Shown: positions 26,720 through 39,327 of the stretch, piece by piece | Layout of the letters: each line of letters begins with the position of its first letter | Numbering within the stretch: the stretch's first letter is position 1 | Assembly (NCBI GenBank): GCA_021229015.1 | Contig: CM037794.1 | Span: 39,520,325-39,584,324 of the forward strand | Reading direction: 5' to 3' | Length of the DNA: 64,000 nt | Source: Solen grandis | Lineage: Eukaryota; Mollusca; Bivalvia; Adapedonta; Solenidae | Program-made: the position numbers and the translations under genes | Notes under the pieces: model-generated | Seen by the model: only the letters and a program-made list of their open reading frames with translations | Told to the model about the DNA's origin: nothing | Database searches by the model: none

Positions 26720-27301
26720 CTGGCCTTTTTTCAGATGTTGGGGAAGGGGCCTCAACACTTAACCAGCTGAATTTCTCAAATGGACTTAGCCGGCACCTTT
26801 TTGGAAATGTCCATTATCAATTTTAGGGATAACAAGATGAAAACTTGTAGTTACTCAGCCAACAGTAAAGAGCCAGGCTCTTAACCCTTTCCCTCATAGA
26901 GGAAACCATGAAAAGACCTATGCGAACAACATTAAACCAGATCAGCCTGTGAGTAACTCGCAGGCTAATCAGGTTTTATGCTGTTCGCTGCTCCTCAGTG
27001 GTCTGGAAATGAGGACTTTATAGATCAGGCTTTATGTGGTACCTATTGAGTGCGTCAAAATGAGTCTATATGAGGGAAAGGGTTAATTTACTGGTGGCAA
27101 AGGTTAGCACTTACAGGTTCCAGCAGGGCAAAGGTTAATATCACATTTTAGGGAAAATAATATCACCCATTATTTTTTTTATAGGGGAAAGAAAAATCCT
27201 TGGGTATGATGCAAATTTGGGGAAACTGCATGGATGTGAAGACTTTTTACAGGTGATGGGGCCTATGAATGGCCCTTGATAAAGAAGGAAAAAAATCCCT
27301 G
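26720..27301. mobile_element. CAGGGCC-TIR element with 5-bp TSD, copy 3 (with nested MITE)
   Basis: Left end CTGGCCTTTTTT, right end AAAAAAATCCCTG, flanked by ATTAC on both sides (26715-26719 and 27302-27306). Subtracting the nested 206-bp MITE at 26881-27086 leaves 376 bp, almost the length of copy 1. Confidence 0.82.
26881..27086 (+). mobile_element. TTAA-flanked foldback MITE, family 1, copy 8 (nested)
   Basis: TTAA on both sides, with the same region near the right end deleted as in copy 5. It lies within the 5-bp-TSD element 26720-27301. Confidence 0.9.
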
Positions 27302-28065
27302 ATTACATTAGCAGTATGATATTCCTAATAGCAATAAATTCACCAGTTTTTCATGAATTCTGTCAATTTGGGCATGAGATACAGTTGCAAAAATGTCACC
27401 TTTTAACTTGTACATTTAGTTATTTTTTTGGCATCAATAATACGGCTAAACATTGTAGTTACCATAAATAATAGTCAGATTCCTGCCTCCAGTTTAAATA
27501 CAAACTAATTTCTTAAACATCAATTGGGAAATATTTCTTACGCTACATATACTTATCCCTTTTGATGGTTCCTGGGTTGGACTAGTACTCTGTGCCTTAA
27601 AAAGTTTTTTAAAATTTCCCACCTCCTGAGATCAAACTCCCTGGGGACAGACATGTTCACTAAACTCAGACTCACTCATTCAAAACCACAAGGCCACAGC
27701 GACCTGCTGCCTTCAGTAATCAATTATAAAACAAATCAATATTCTTCGATCATTTCAAACAGATAAAAGGGCAATCAATTATAATTACAGAATCTAAGCT
27801 CTAATCAATGACTAGTCCGTTAAATACATCATTTCTATCCCATCACTAGTCTCTCTGTCTTGAACATGAAGAATTTTCTTCCTCCTTTCTATCAGCTTGC
27901 TCAGAAATCAATCCATTATTCTGTCATCATCCCTGGATATTGGGGCGTTTTCCAAGGATGTTAATGTGTCTTGCAATTCTAATTTAATGGGAAATCCAAA
28001 TTAATCCCAGAAATGGCTGTTCAATAATATCTTCTTTCATTTCTGTAGTGGTATCTTTTTATATT

Positions 28066-28320
28066 TTACTCTCTCTCTCTCTTTCTCTCTGTTCTCTCTC
28101 CTCTGGACCCATCTATTTTTACTATTCTCTCCCCCTCCTTTTCTACCTCTCTCTCTCTCTTCCCTCTCTCTCCACCTTCCCTCTCCTTTTCCCCACATAT
28201 TTGTCTACTGTCTGTTCCCACCTCTCTCTCTCTCTTAGTTCTCCTATATTCCCCTATTCTTCTCCCCAGTCTCTCCAGAAACACACTCTCCCTCTCTCTC
28301 TCTTTCTCTCTCTCTCATCT
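28066..28320. repeat. CT-rich tract
   Basis: (CT)n runs interrupted by C/T-rich sequence. The open frames on both strands reflect composition only. Similar (CT)n tracts occur at 36728-36747 and 36822-36850. Confidence 0.9.
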
Positions 28321-28944
28321 GTCAATCCATCTAATTACACACACAGGCATCCAATTTTCACGACAAAATGATAAATCGTAATAATCAGGGAAGAAGAGAG
28401 AATTTAGAGACCTTGATCATACAGGGCCTAGTCAGTGACATTAATCACCCTAGACACCAAAGATTAGACCCTGCTAAGACCCTCTGTATACAATAATGAC
28501 AATGTTGAAAGCCCGTTAATCTCTAATAGTCAGTCCCAAGTTTTGATAATAGGGATGCAGTTCTATGATTAAGGAATTTGTGAAGAACTTAATGACAGAG
28601 AATGCTATAGTTACAAACATACGGCATACTTTGTATTGTTGATACAGTTGACACTTAATTAAGCCCTCTAAAGATCAATATAAGCACATCATGATAAAAT
28701 GGTGAATCTCCTTAAGGCAAGAAAGACACTATTCAGAGATTGATATTGATGGAAAATATTACATGTGTAACAATTATCCCTGCATATAATATATATAACT
28801 ACACCATCCCACTCCTGTGCAAAGTAAATGTAGCCAACATTTTACAAGCATCCTGAAGATACATTTTATAACACACTGACTTTGACCTCCATTTTGCAGC
28901 CACCTCTGCTAAACAAAAACTTTCTCTTGCTCTCAATAAAATTA

Positions 28945-29035
28945 GCAGTGACCCAACCAAGATTCGAACCACAAACCCTGTGATCAGGAGTCATGTGTCG
29001 TACCACTGGACTATCCCACTCCAGCTATGATTTTC
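28945..29035 (-). repeat. tRNA-like SINE head fragment
   Basis: Minus strand shows an A-box-like tagtccagtggtacgacaca and a B box GGTTCGAATC with plausible spacing. No acceptor stem pairs cleanly, so I read it as a SINE head, not a tRNA gene. Similar weaker scraps lie at 9165-9255, 15430-15510, 27575-27715 and 31035-31150. Confidence 0.5.
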
Positions 29036-30520
29036 AAGCTCCTAAAACAGGACTGACTGTACTCATTATTTACAACTTCAGACTAGCATACAGGCCCATA
29101 TAGAAATAACACAGTGAAAATAATTAACGTTGTCATTTACATATATTTCAAGAATCATAATACACGTTTTATGCCCCCACAGAAAAACCTGTATCAAGTG
29201 ACTCTCACTTGATTTATGCGCTATATGATATATCACTCCATAATGTGGTGGGAAATCAAGCAGTGATAACTCCCGGATGAAGTAAATCCCTAGCCATAGC
29301 TGACACCCTGTCAATAGGTGTAAATCCTTTAAACATACCAGGTGTTAATGCCTCACTATCAAGTCTGCCGAACTGGAGTGCCTACCTATTGTTATACCAG
29401 ACAAGCGACACAGTCACCCCGACAATCATCTGGTTTACTCAGCCTCCCAAATTACAAACACCGGCAGCAGTTTTATGCTTTTTAATGACATATCATGTGT
29501 TTCTCCCATCTTTTTATCTTGTTATCTTCAGCATCATCTATCTTTTCTTTTATGAAAAAAATGCAAAAACAATTGCCTGATGTTACACTGCAGAAATTGA
29601 ATACAGTTGTTACATCATTATATTTCAGCCATATCATTCCTCAGTATATACAGCTATAATGTAGGAAAGTAAGCCAGGGTGGGGTGGGGGGAGGGGCAGG
29701 GGAGGAGGACTAACATACATGAGGGCGGGACAATTACATGGAAAATGATGTTGCAGTATAGAAGTCATTTCAAGCCAATACAAATGTACTGTCTAACAAA
29801 CCAATTCATGGAAGGCCTTACAAAAACAGCTGAACGATATAAATTAAAACAAGAAACCCTTAACATACTAGAAGTTTGATCAACATGCTATAAACTTCAC
29901 TAGCCACAGGATTTTCCCTTAACTTTTTTCAAATGGGCGTCAACTGTGACCCCTTGCTCTCAGTAGCCGGAGCCACTGGAAATTAAGTGTTGCTGCTGAG
30001 AGGTGTTGCTGTACAGAGGTATGTCAGTGCCAAGGTAAACTAATGAGGAAAATAAAACTCAATTGTTGAGCACTAAGAGATCTATGCCATTTTGGGAGGT
30101 TTTACTATATAGACAAAGAGACCATTTTTTAGGTATTTGGGGGTCATAATATGGACAGGTTTTTTATGCCTTAGAAAACCCTACGGCCATTTTTGTATGG
30201 TTTCAATTTTACTCCACAAATAAAATATTAAATTACCAATTGAGTTTAACACCATTAACACCATGAGTTTAACAAGTAATGTTGCACCAGACCAACTGTC
30301 TGCAACTGCTCAACTTTTTTTCTGCATACCAACACCAATTTTAGAGATTCTCAGTGTTCAGCCTGGCAATTAATTTTAAAGACTTGATTTGATACAACTG
30401 CAAGTACCTTATATTTTATATTGCTCCAGTTTCTTACAGTTTACAGTAATGTACATTACTACCACTTGCTACAACATTAAAGCCTGATCAGAATGACTAT
30501 ACTTCAAGCTGATTATAGGC

Positions 30521-30762
30521 TTAACCCTTTCCCTCATATATACTCCTTTTGACGCCCTCTATAGGTATCACATAAAGCCTGATCTGCAGAAAACCACAGT
30601 TAAACCTTACCAAATTTAATTACAAAATCCTCATTTCCAGACCACTGAGGAGCAGCGAACAGCATAAAACCTGATCAGCCTGCGAGTTACTCGCAGGCTG
30701 ATCTGGTTTTATGCTGTTCGCATAGGTCTTTTCATGGTTTCCTCTATGAGGGAAAGGCTTAA
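30521..30762 (-). mobile_element. TTAA-flanked foldback MITE, family 1, copy 9
   Basis: Complete copy with TTAA on both sides. One terminal base differs at the right end (gagggaaaggc). Confidence 0.9.
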
Positions 30763-30817
30763 ACAGGAGATTTTTGACTAGCCACTAGGTCTGTAAAATG
30801 TCATCCTATTGTTTATA

Positions 30818-31012
30818 TTAAGGTTATCATCCATCATTAAATTATGATCATAGTCCTTCAAATGCTTAAAGAAGACCAAGCATCCACTGAGTTATTAAGA
30901 GGCCCTTTTGCTCAAAGTCTGTTTGGCTTACTTGCATTGACTATATAAATAAAATAGCCACAATCATTTGATGGACCATGATCACAATTAAATGATGGAT
31001 GGATTGCCTTAA
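30818..31012. mobile_element. TTAA-flanked hairpin MITE, family 3
   Basis: Same ends as 14812-14972 (ccatccatcattaaatt ... aatgatggatggattgcc) with TTAA on both sides. The longer middle includes an unrelated-looking segment at about 30897-30958. Confidence 0.85.
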
Positions 31013-31838
31013 AATCACAATACAGTGATAATGCTATGTCCACAGCTGGGGATTGAACCCTCATAAAAAAAAAACTGATTCCCAAAATACTTACAAGACC
31101 TGTAGGCTGGAGTCTTAAATCAGGTACCGCTAACTAGGCACTTTACAAACTGCGTAGGATTTAAGTAAGAATTTGTACGAAAAAAAAAAAAAATTATCCA
31201 GCAAGGAAGGATAACTTCCAGACAAAATGGAAGACTTGTCTGAAAAACAACACATTACATCCCATTTTCATCAAAAAGACCAACGCAATTACCATTGATA
31301 AAAAAAAAGTGCATACCAAGGAATTGCACGAAACCAGACTGTGCTGAAGTGGCTAGAAATCTTGAATCAATAGAATGTTACTGGACTTGAAATCCTTGGT
31401 AAACACAACTATCTAATATTAAACCATTAACCTCAGACCTAAAACAAACGAGAGTAATTTGAAGATAAACTTTGCACCACTCGAGCCTCTGAGACTGGTT
31501 ATCGGGGAGCGAGAGCATACAATGACAACGTATGTCGGCACCAAATCAATGATCCAAGCTGTGATAAATAGTCGGATCTGGAGTTCTTTTTTTGTTTTTT
31601 TTAGATTTTTTATTTGTTTTCAGCTTTAATGCAATCATTACCCTCATGAGCAGATAATAAACAACTTCAGATTTCAAAAAATATTATAAATAAAAAAAAA
31701 AAATCATTTAAGAAAAAAACAACTCTCGCCCACAACAGATAAATGATTTTATGGCATTCTGTAGAAGGAAATTAAAATTTCCTTGTCAAACATGCAGAGC
31801 TTGTCATGAAATAGTTTAAAAATAATAGTTTCGTATAA

Positions 31839-31901
31839 GGCCTAAAAAAAAAATACTCTTGTTTCTGGTGACACCCCTCAAAAAAATTTGGGTCGGTAGG
31901 T

Positions 31902-31942
<41 letters not shown>

Positions 31943-33380
31943 CTGTTTACCAGCAAGAAGAAGAGAGCTATACAACCAAATGGAATTTCACACACTTTGA
32001 ATGTACATGCAAGTCTTCTTGACTAATGTATTTAAAACAAAGACAGTGTGCAGTTAATAACCATTTTTTTTATTTCTTAACATTTATATTAAACTATTGA
32101 CAATCAAGGAATGTCAGATTAGAATAATGAAATGACTAGTTTAAGGAATGCCTAAAAGCATGAGAAATGACATTGTCAGAATACACAATTTTTTTAAAAA
32201 TATCAACATGTTTGCAAGGCAATTTAAAAAATGTGATACATATGTGATAGTAATATCTGTGATAGTTGTAAATTTTTTTACTATGCTCAAAATATTTATT
32301 ATTTTAGAATGCAATTTCTTTCCAAGACTGTGATACTTATGACATATTAATTTTGACTGTGATAGTACCACAAAAGCATTTTTACTTTTAATATTGAAAA
32401 CTGCAAATATATCCCATGGATATACATTAGAATGACTTTAATATTCATTTGTAAATAAATTTATCAGAATGACTAGAAGCATGGATGATTTTCCTCTGTA
32501 TGTGTAGGGGTTTTACATTTTAGGTATAATGTTTTCAACGGATAAAAACCCATCAGATCAGCTATGCTCAGGCTCGGGTCAATGACATACATTGATGAAT
32601 CTGATGCCTGGATTTTTGTCTGTAACAGATCATGAACACATAATCTTCATAGAAATTGATCAACCATTATTCTTAAAAAAAATACAATGTGGGTGGTCCA
32701 ATTTTCAGTATATCAAAAAGGTACTGACAAAGTCACAAAATATTATTATGATATTCAACAGTGTTCCAAACCCAAACTAAATGGTTCACCGATACCGGTA
32801 CCAGGGCCAAAAACAGACGAGAAATTTCCACTGATATTGCAGCAATACTTGATCTGTAGATTATTTTTAAAATTCGTATCAGTAAATTTGCATCATAATC
32901 ATTCCAGTGAATGATTTAATTATTTATATTATATTTATACACCTAAATTTACCGATCTATCGTGATATTTAATTTTTTATTTTAACGATTAGAACGAATT
33001 ACATACCGAGCACTTTGCCTCAATTTCAACATCAGGTTTGTAACCGTGTATGTCAAAAAACAGTTGCTTTGGTGTATTTCTAGTTTCTATTGCTTTTATT
33101 TCGTTTGCTCCGTCAAAGTGCTTGCATTTATCTACCCGAACTGCAAGCAGACATGTTAACACCGGCGAGTGCGCAGCCATTTTGTAACCTGGCAACGACA
33201 TGCGAATTTTACGACGAATAAAAATATCGTTGTCATCTACCGCTAATTGTCGCTAATAAATTCGCGTCGTTGTCTTGCCGGGTTCCACTACGAAAATTGG
33301 CCATAAAAAAAAATGCGGTCGGGGGTAAAAAAGTACGGTCGGTCGGGTCACCAGAAACAAGAGTATTTTTTTTTTAGGCC
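31839..33380. mobile_element. TIR element with TAA target duplication (Harbinger-like)
   Basis: Element of 1.54 kb. The left end GGCCTAAAAA...ATACTCTTGTTTCTGGTGAC is mirrored at the right end (GTCACCAGAAACAAGAGTAT...TTTTTAGGCC). Both sides are flanked by TAA (31836-31838 and 33381-33383). Similarity extends inward through a gggtcggt-type stretch and long T/A runs. A 3-bp TWA duplication is typical of PIF/Harbinger. No transposase is visible, so it looks non-autonomous, but it carries the exon-like ORF at 33007-33180. Confidence 0.65.
33007..33180 (-). CDS. Exon-like ORF inside a TIR element
   Basis: 58 codons (MAAHSPVLTCLLAVRVDKCK...VEIEAKCS) starting at an ATG in strong Kozak context (acaaaATGG) and ending exactly at a TCG|GTATGT donor, phase 0. 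An in-frame ATG seven codons upstream (33201) is an alternative start. I do not recognise the protein. It lies 200 bp inside the right terminus of the TIR element at 31839-33380, with a more GC-rich upstream segment that looks like a 5' leader. It could be the first exon of a nested gene, of the element's own gene, or a captured host exon. No partner exon was found on the minus strand down to 31839. Confidence 0.35.
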
Positions 33381-34063
33381 TAACTTAAAAATCAAATAAC
33401 AAATTTCTTAGGAAATGATTTAGCCCAATATTAAGATTAGCACTAACAAATATTGTTAAATATGCGAACATTACATGGCTTTTAGATTATTTCCAAGGCC
33501 TTTTACATAAAGCTGCGTATTTATTCCACTCTAGTAACTCAAATTAATAACTTCAAAAACTCTAAAAACAGGCTATTTTCACAATTTTTTGACAATATAT
33601 CTTTTCACGAAAACAAGCCATGAATGAAAATACTTTTGATTTATGATTTAGCTTGTAATCCATTATTCCGCGCGATGATATTCGATTACAGTCTCAAAAA
33701 ATTAGCCACTTAGGTCAAATTTCCATGTAAAGCAAAATCAATCCTCTTATCACAAAAACCACCCGCAGACCTTGGTTTGTTTTTTTCCATGGCTAACTCC
33801 AACTTTAAACGTACCCTAATATATTACTGAGTTCAATGTCTTACGGGTTTACCCTCAATAACCCATCATTTTAGAGAAGTTAAGAACCCAAGCCCAATAT
33901 TTTAAACGATCATAGTAACATTTTCATACTCCTGACTATTTCATGGTATGAGTTCATAACAATTTTGTTTTTATGTTTTTCTCAGGCTTTGAATAATCAA
34001 TTAAACCCTATGAGCATGCATGTTAAGGCCCTTAATTCTTGCAAAACTCTTTTTATCTATTTA

Positions 34064-34095
34064 TTTTTTTATCTATCTATCTATCTATCTATCTT
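34064..34095. repeat. (ATCT)n microsatellite
   Basis: About seven tetramers, with scattered further copies to about 34158, where the TACTGTGAAATCA MITE begins. Confidence 0.9.
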
Positions 34096-34159
34096 ATCAT
34101 CCATTTAATCCTTATCTACCCACCATTCATCTTTCTATCTATCTTTAATTCTATCTATA

Positions 34160-34380
34160 TACTGTGAAATCATATATTTTCGTGGGACAAAAATTATCAT
34201 CAATTTCGTTGTGGGTTTTATCCATGAATATTTATCCTCACGAAAACGTGTCTCTTATATATACCGGGTGGACCTCATGTTTTCTAGAACATAGATCCAC
34301 AAATAAATGTACCCACGAAATACCCTTAGGTACTTAATCAACAAAATTTAATGTCAATGAAAATTTTTGATTTTACAGTA
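34160..34380. mobile_element. MITE with TACTGTGAAATCA termini
   Basis: Left TACTGTGAAATCA, right TGATTTTACAGTA, 221 bp, in a TA-rich context compatible with a TA target. The subterminal ttttcgtggg/cccacgaaa pair is inverted too. Confidence 0.7.
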
Positions 34381-34523
34381 TCCTGTTTTCAGCACTAGCC
34401 TAAAATTCTGTTGTCTTAAACAGCTTATAGGTATAATACCACAAGCAAACCCAGAATACTGTTACAAATTTGGAAAATACAATCAAATAGCCAAATATCA
34501 ATCCCTCCAGCCTAGTGCAAATT

Positions 34524-34685
34524 TTAAGGTAAGGTACGTGTAATGGTTTCGCTACATTTCAGACCTTATGGCCTTTCATGGAGAAAACCAAGGTTTCCTA
34601 ATGTTTCATTAGAGTACCTTGGTTATCTTGGTTGAGGTTAAGTGGTCCGAAATGTGGCGAAACCATTACAGGAATCATACCTTAA
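34524..34685. mobile_element. TTAA-flanked hairpin MITE, family 4
   Basis: TTAAGGTA... with gtaatggtttcgctacattt, mirrored by aaatgtggcgaaaccattac ... TACCTTAA. A second inner inverted pair (accaaggttt / accttggtta) makes nearly the whole 162 bp fold back. Confidence 0.82.
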
Positions 34686-35106
34686 TCACTATAATTATAT
34701 CTTGGTATCTACCTAGTGTTGGAAATTTGGGTTTTCAGTCACATTCAAGATTTTCAGTTTTGTAATATAAACAAGCAAAATGTGCACTAGCCAAGAATGC
34801 ATTTTTCCTACATTATATGCACCTAAGTCCTTTCAGGCTAGTGCATTTTTTGTAAATTTTGATAACAGTCTATCTAAAGGATGAAACTAAGATTCACTGG
34901 TTGATTTCACTGACAATGGATCCAACCATTGAAAACTTGAGTTTGATCCCACTGGTGGCATTAGTAAGTATTTTTCAAAACTTTCTAGAGTCCCTTAAAT
35001 ACTGGATTAATCTGCAGTAGAACTTGTTTCACTCCTAACATGAACAGAAGAAGTTTAAATTTATTTAATTCTTGATTTGTGTATTTAAGTAAAAATAAGT
35101 CTTTCT

Positions 35107-35336
35107 TTAACCCTTTCCCTCATAGAGGAAACCATGAAAAGACCTATGCGAACAGCATAAAACCAGATCAGCCTGCGAGATCAGGTTTTATGCTGTTCGC
35201 TGCTCCTCAGTGGTTTGGAAAAATGAGGATTTTGTAATTAAATTTGGTAAGGTTTAAGTGTGGTTATCTGCAGATTGGGCTTTATGTGATACCTATTGAG
35301 GGCGTCAAAATGAGTATATATGAGGGAAAGGGTTAA
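35107..35336 (+). mobile_element. TTAA-flanked foldback MITE, family 1, copy 10
   Basis: TTAA on both sides. The central hairpin is nearly lost (cagcctgcgagatcagg). It is the last copy I see; none lies between 35.4 and 64 kb. Confidence 0.9.
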
Positions 35337-36823
35337 AGTATTCTCTCCGTAATTATTCATAACCATAATATTCCACTGTCGGAATGTGATGAATAATTTT
35401 AAAAGATTCTAGTTTTGTAATGCAGAAATAAATTTCGAGGGCCAACCATTAAATTATCCTATGTATATACATAAAAGAAGATGAAACACTTTTGCGGTCA
35501 GCTCTGAAATTCATTTCTAAACTTTAATGCAACTTTTGATGCCAATCCTGGAGCTAAGACCCATGCTGATTCTAATTTGCTTGAGTTCATAAATTGAAAA
35601 GGACCCATTGTTGGATTTTAAAAAGCAGTGTATTAAAATGCAATTACCAGAACGATATAATGCAGGATTTGTAAAAGGCAAATTAAAATGCTGTTACAGT
35701 ATAAAGAATTTGAAAGCAATCAATGTAAAAATGATTAATTAGTTCAGGCCTTAATTTATTTAATACCATGAATGTTTGTGTTTTTTGTGTGTTTTTTTCC
35801 CAAAATGATATGTTTGTGTGCAAAAATAACTGTGTGCTTCAGGGAAGCTATTTGTAAAGAAATGGGGAAAAAAAAGAAAAGGTTGTCAGACAAATCAATG
35901 CAAGATTCAAAATGAATGTATTCTGTAGGTGAAATATTGCAGCTAGCTTTGTATAATATATAATATCAATTTTAATGAGAATTAATGGCAGCCATACGAG
36001 ATGTTAGATATTTTCCGGAACAAGATTATATCAATATTTATTATCTTTGCACAAAGGTATAGCATATCTGTAATGGGATCCGACTCAGATATTGAAAACC
36101 TATCAAGCGCTGCATTTACCTGATTTTCTATTGTAAAACTTCTAAAGCTTCTGAAAATTATATCATGATTTCCAGGCTGATTTTGATGTTACATGACATT
36201 GTATTATAAAGCTTATCTGTAGCCCTGTTGCATGACATTGTATTATAAGTTTATCTGAATTAAATATAACTTGTTTATTTGTTCAAAGGGACTGAAATGG
36301 TCAAAAAATCTGATGCGACATCAAAACTTTATACAAACTTATTATATGTATGTGGGAAAGTGACCTGCTGTAAACACACCTGACATTTCATTTGCACAAC
36401 ACTCACTCCTCCCGCGCTCTATGACATCATTCTGACATCTATCTCTTTTATATATCTCTCTTATTTTCATTCTCTCACTCTAACATAATTTCTCTTAAGC
36501 AAATTCAGGAAATACATCAGAACTTATATAATCTTTGTATCTATAATCTTTTAAGAGGGAAATTACCTATAAATACCCCTTTATAAACACAAACTGACTG
36601 GCATTCCTCTTTCACACAACACCCTATACATTTCTTTTTCTCTGACATTGCCTCCGCACCTCTCTCCTCTGAATTTCCCTCTTTATCTCGACATCTATAT
36701 GATATCTAATATATATCCCTCCAACATCTCTCTCTCTCTCTCTCTCCAGACATTTTATCAATAAATGTAATTATGTATATCTCTTCAACATCTCTCTCCC
36801 CCTCTCTTTCAAAGCTATTAAAT

Positions 36824-36856
<33 letters not shown>

Positions 36857-37357
36857 CTAATTAGCTCTTAATCCCCCTCTCTTTCTTTCTAAGCACAGTC
36901 AAAATTGGTGCACCAGGTACTTCTTTAAATCTGAAGCACAGATGCCTAAAGTGTCTCTATAACCACCACATCAATCTGATGTAACATTTATTTGCTGCAG
37001 TATGACCACTGACAACTGAAAACAAGATATGCAGACATGGGTCCATTTATCTGTGAGTAATTCAGCATATTCATAAGCTCATTCATCCGAGAAAAAGCTA
37101 GACACTGGAATATAAAGGACACGTTTTGCTGGGTGGATTAATGCAGATCTAAAATGTAGGAATTCATCTGGAAGTTGTTCAAGCACATCTTCATAATCCC
37201 CGAACATTACAGATCTTTACCTTTACATCTGAAATGATGGGCTCAGATTTTAACACCGATTTTATCAATTATTTTTCGGAGGTCCTCTTCTTAATTAAAA
37301 ATGTTAAGTTCTATATCATTGGGAGACATGATTCAAGAATAAGGACGGCAGGATTTC

Positions 37358-37621
37358 TTAACCCTCTGCCCCATACAGCAAGTTTTGACATATTTAGCAA
37401 ACAGAGCAGACCCAGACCAGACAGCTCCTTCCAGGACAACCTGTTTGTTCAAGGGCTCCTCTGTTTGCTCATACAATATTGTGGCAAAGATTCTACACAG
37501 ATTGCACAGCAAAGAAGAATTGTTTAATATACAAATTAATTGTTCAGTAAACTGATAGACATTATCAAATCCTACATTTGTTCATGAATATTTATGAGTG
37601 AGGTATAAAGGGTAAAGTTAA
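37358..37621. mobile_element. TTAA-flanked MITE, family 2
   Basis: Begins TTAA-CCCTCTGCCCCATACA and ends gaggtataaagggtaaagTTAA. Same core as the copy at 25126 (aacagagcagacccagaccag ... gggctcctctgtttgctcat). Confidence 0.7.
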
Positions 37622-39327
37622 TACATTGTATGTAAGCTGTGATTTTTATATATGCATCAAATTGCCCTTTATGAAATTAGAAAAAAATCTGTAAAACACT
37701 GATTTGATGAATTAATGTTTTTCAACCTAACACTAAAATTTGTCTCTTTATCCATATATCAAGGGTCATCTGTCTCCAATTTGAATAAAAGAAATCAAGG
37801 GAAAACCCTGCATGCACATACTGAAAACATAAACATTAATTTGAGTTTATCATTATATCTGGAATTTCAACATTTCATTATTTTTTCAAATGTTATATTG
37901 TAATTATATTTATACTATAAGGCAAATTATGAATCATTACTACATTGACAAGCAACACTATGAAATGCAAATTAAAGTTCTATCTGTTAAATGATTTAAT
38001 TACAAATAGTCTGGACTAATCAATAAAGGCTACTTGCATAATCAGATAATACTGACCCTTGTTGAATTGTTACAATGGACAATTATTTTTGACACGCTTA
38101 ACATTTTTAAAAAAAGTAAAACATTGTAGATGCCTGTTTAAAGAATTCATTATACTTTAAGTTGTCCATGATTTGTAAAATGATTAATATACAATAAATT
38201 ATAATTAATAAAATTCTGATTCAGATACTAAATAATCCTATTTTTTTAATCTGATATGAAATTATTTAATTACAAATAACTAATCTACTGATATAAAACT
38301 TACCTTTTTATTCACACATTATATAATATTTCCAGTTATGGAATTCAACTTTATCATCTCTCATAAAAATAGATGATATTTACTTTGAAACAAATGGTTT
38401 CCAATTTTCACAATGGTCTTTTGGTAGATTATTTCTACTTTATTTTTTATTTAAAAAAAAAAAAGTCAATGTCTCAACAGCTATTTCAAATCTGACTTGA
38501 ATGGAAATATAATAAATGATTTATGAATTTTTTAAATTTCTTTTATAATCCATTTACCAAATGCTATATAGATGTTCCTATATATGTAATCAAGAATATT
38601 ATTTGAATTTTATCAATATTATTATTATTATTATATTACATCCAATTATTAATTCTTTCTGTCATTATATTATAAGCTACTCTGAGATGCAGTAAGAAAA
38701 ACAAAATGCAATTTCATTTATTATATAACTACAATCAATATCATCATTACTACTACAACTACTACTACCATTTGTTTCAGTTATTATTTGATGAATGTAA
38801 TGCATAATATCTGTCATAAACGTGTTTTGTTTGTTTTTTTGTGGTTGTTTTGCAATATGTCATCTCAATTTAATCTGCATATATATTAGAGGTACATAAT
38901 ATAAAAATACTTTGAAATGGCAAATTCTGCCAAATAAATGACCATAACAGAACACTGGAAAATATCCGCTTACTGGGTCTGTCCGAATATAGCAACAAAA
39001 TAAAATCGTGAGGATTTGTTTACCAAAAAAGTAAACAGTGACTTAAATGGGCAAGTTTCATTACGGTGCATTACTTGGAGTAAAAATAATCGTCTGCAAC
39101 ATGGAAATATCAAATAGATATATATTCGTTTTATTTGTATCGGCTTATAAGCCAGTGTCGTGTGTGTCACACTTAAGCAACTCTTAACACGAATATAATG
39201 TCATGGTCCAAAAACTCCGAATGTCCTGCAGTGTGACACTATCGAATATAGTATCGATAAACATTTATATCTGTGCACTATTAAAGCGCTCTAAATTATT
39301 TATGAAATAAATGAAAACTATTATTAC

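Larger units (their letters stand above)
2566..39327 (-). other. TMTC2: TMTC2 intron 1, 36.8 kb
   Basis: Phase-2 intron between coding exons 1 and 2. It carries most of the mobile elements listed separately. Unique-looking AT-rich stretches where I see nothing identifiable: 2566-4235, 4620-6565, 8660-9160, 9260-10500, 12135-13565, 16630-19430, 21430-23600, 28370-28940, 29040-30510, 35340-36700 and 37625-39320. No other gene in it is firmly supported; the best candidate is the exon-like ORF at 33007-33180. Confidence 0.85.

Noticed and set aside
28048..28371. Ser/Leu-rich 107-residue frame and its Arg/Glu-rich complement
   Set aside because: Purely a CT-repeat composition effect.
28945..29035. 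Functional tRNA gene on minus
   Set aside because: A and B boxes are present, but no clean acceptor stem could be paired and similar heads belong to SINEs in this window.
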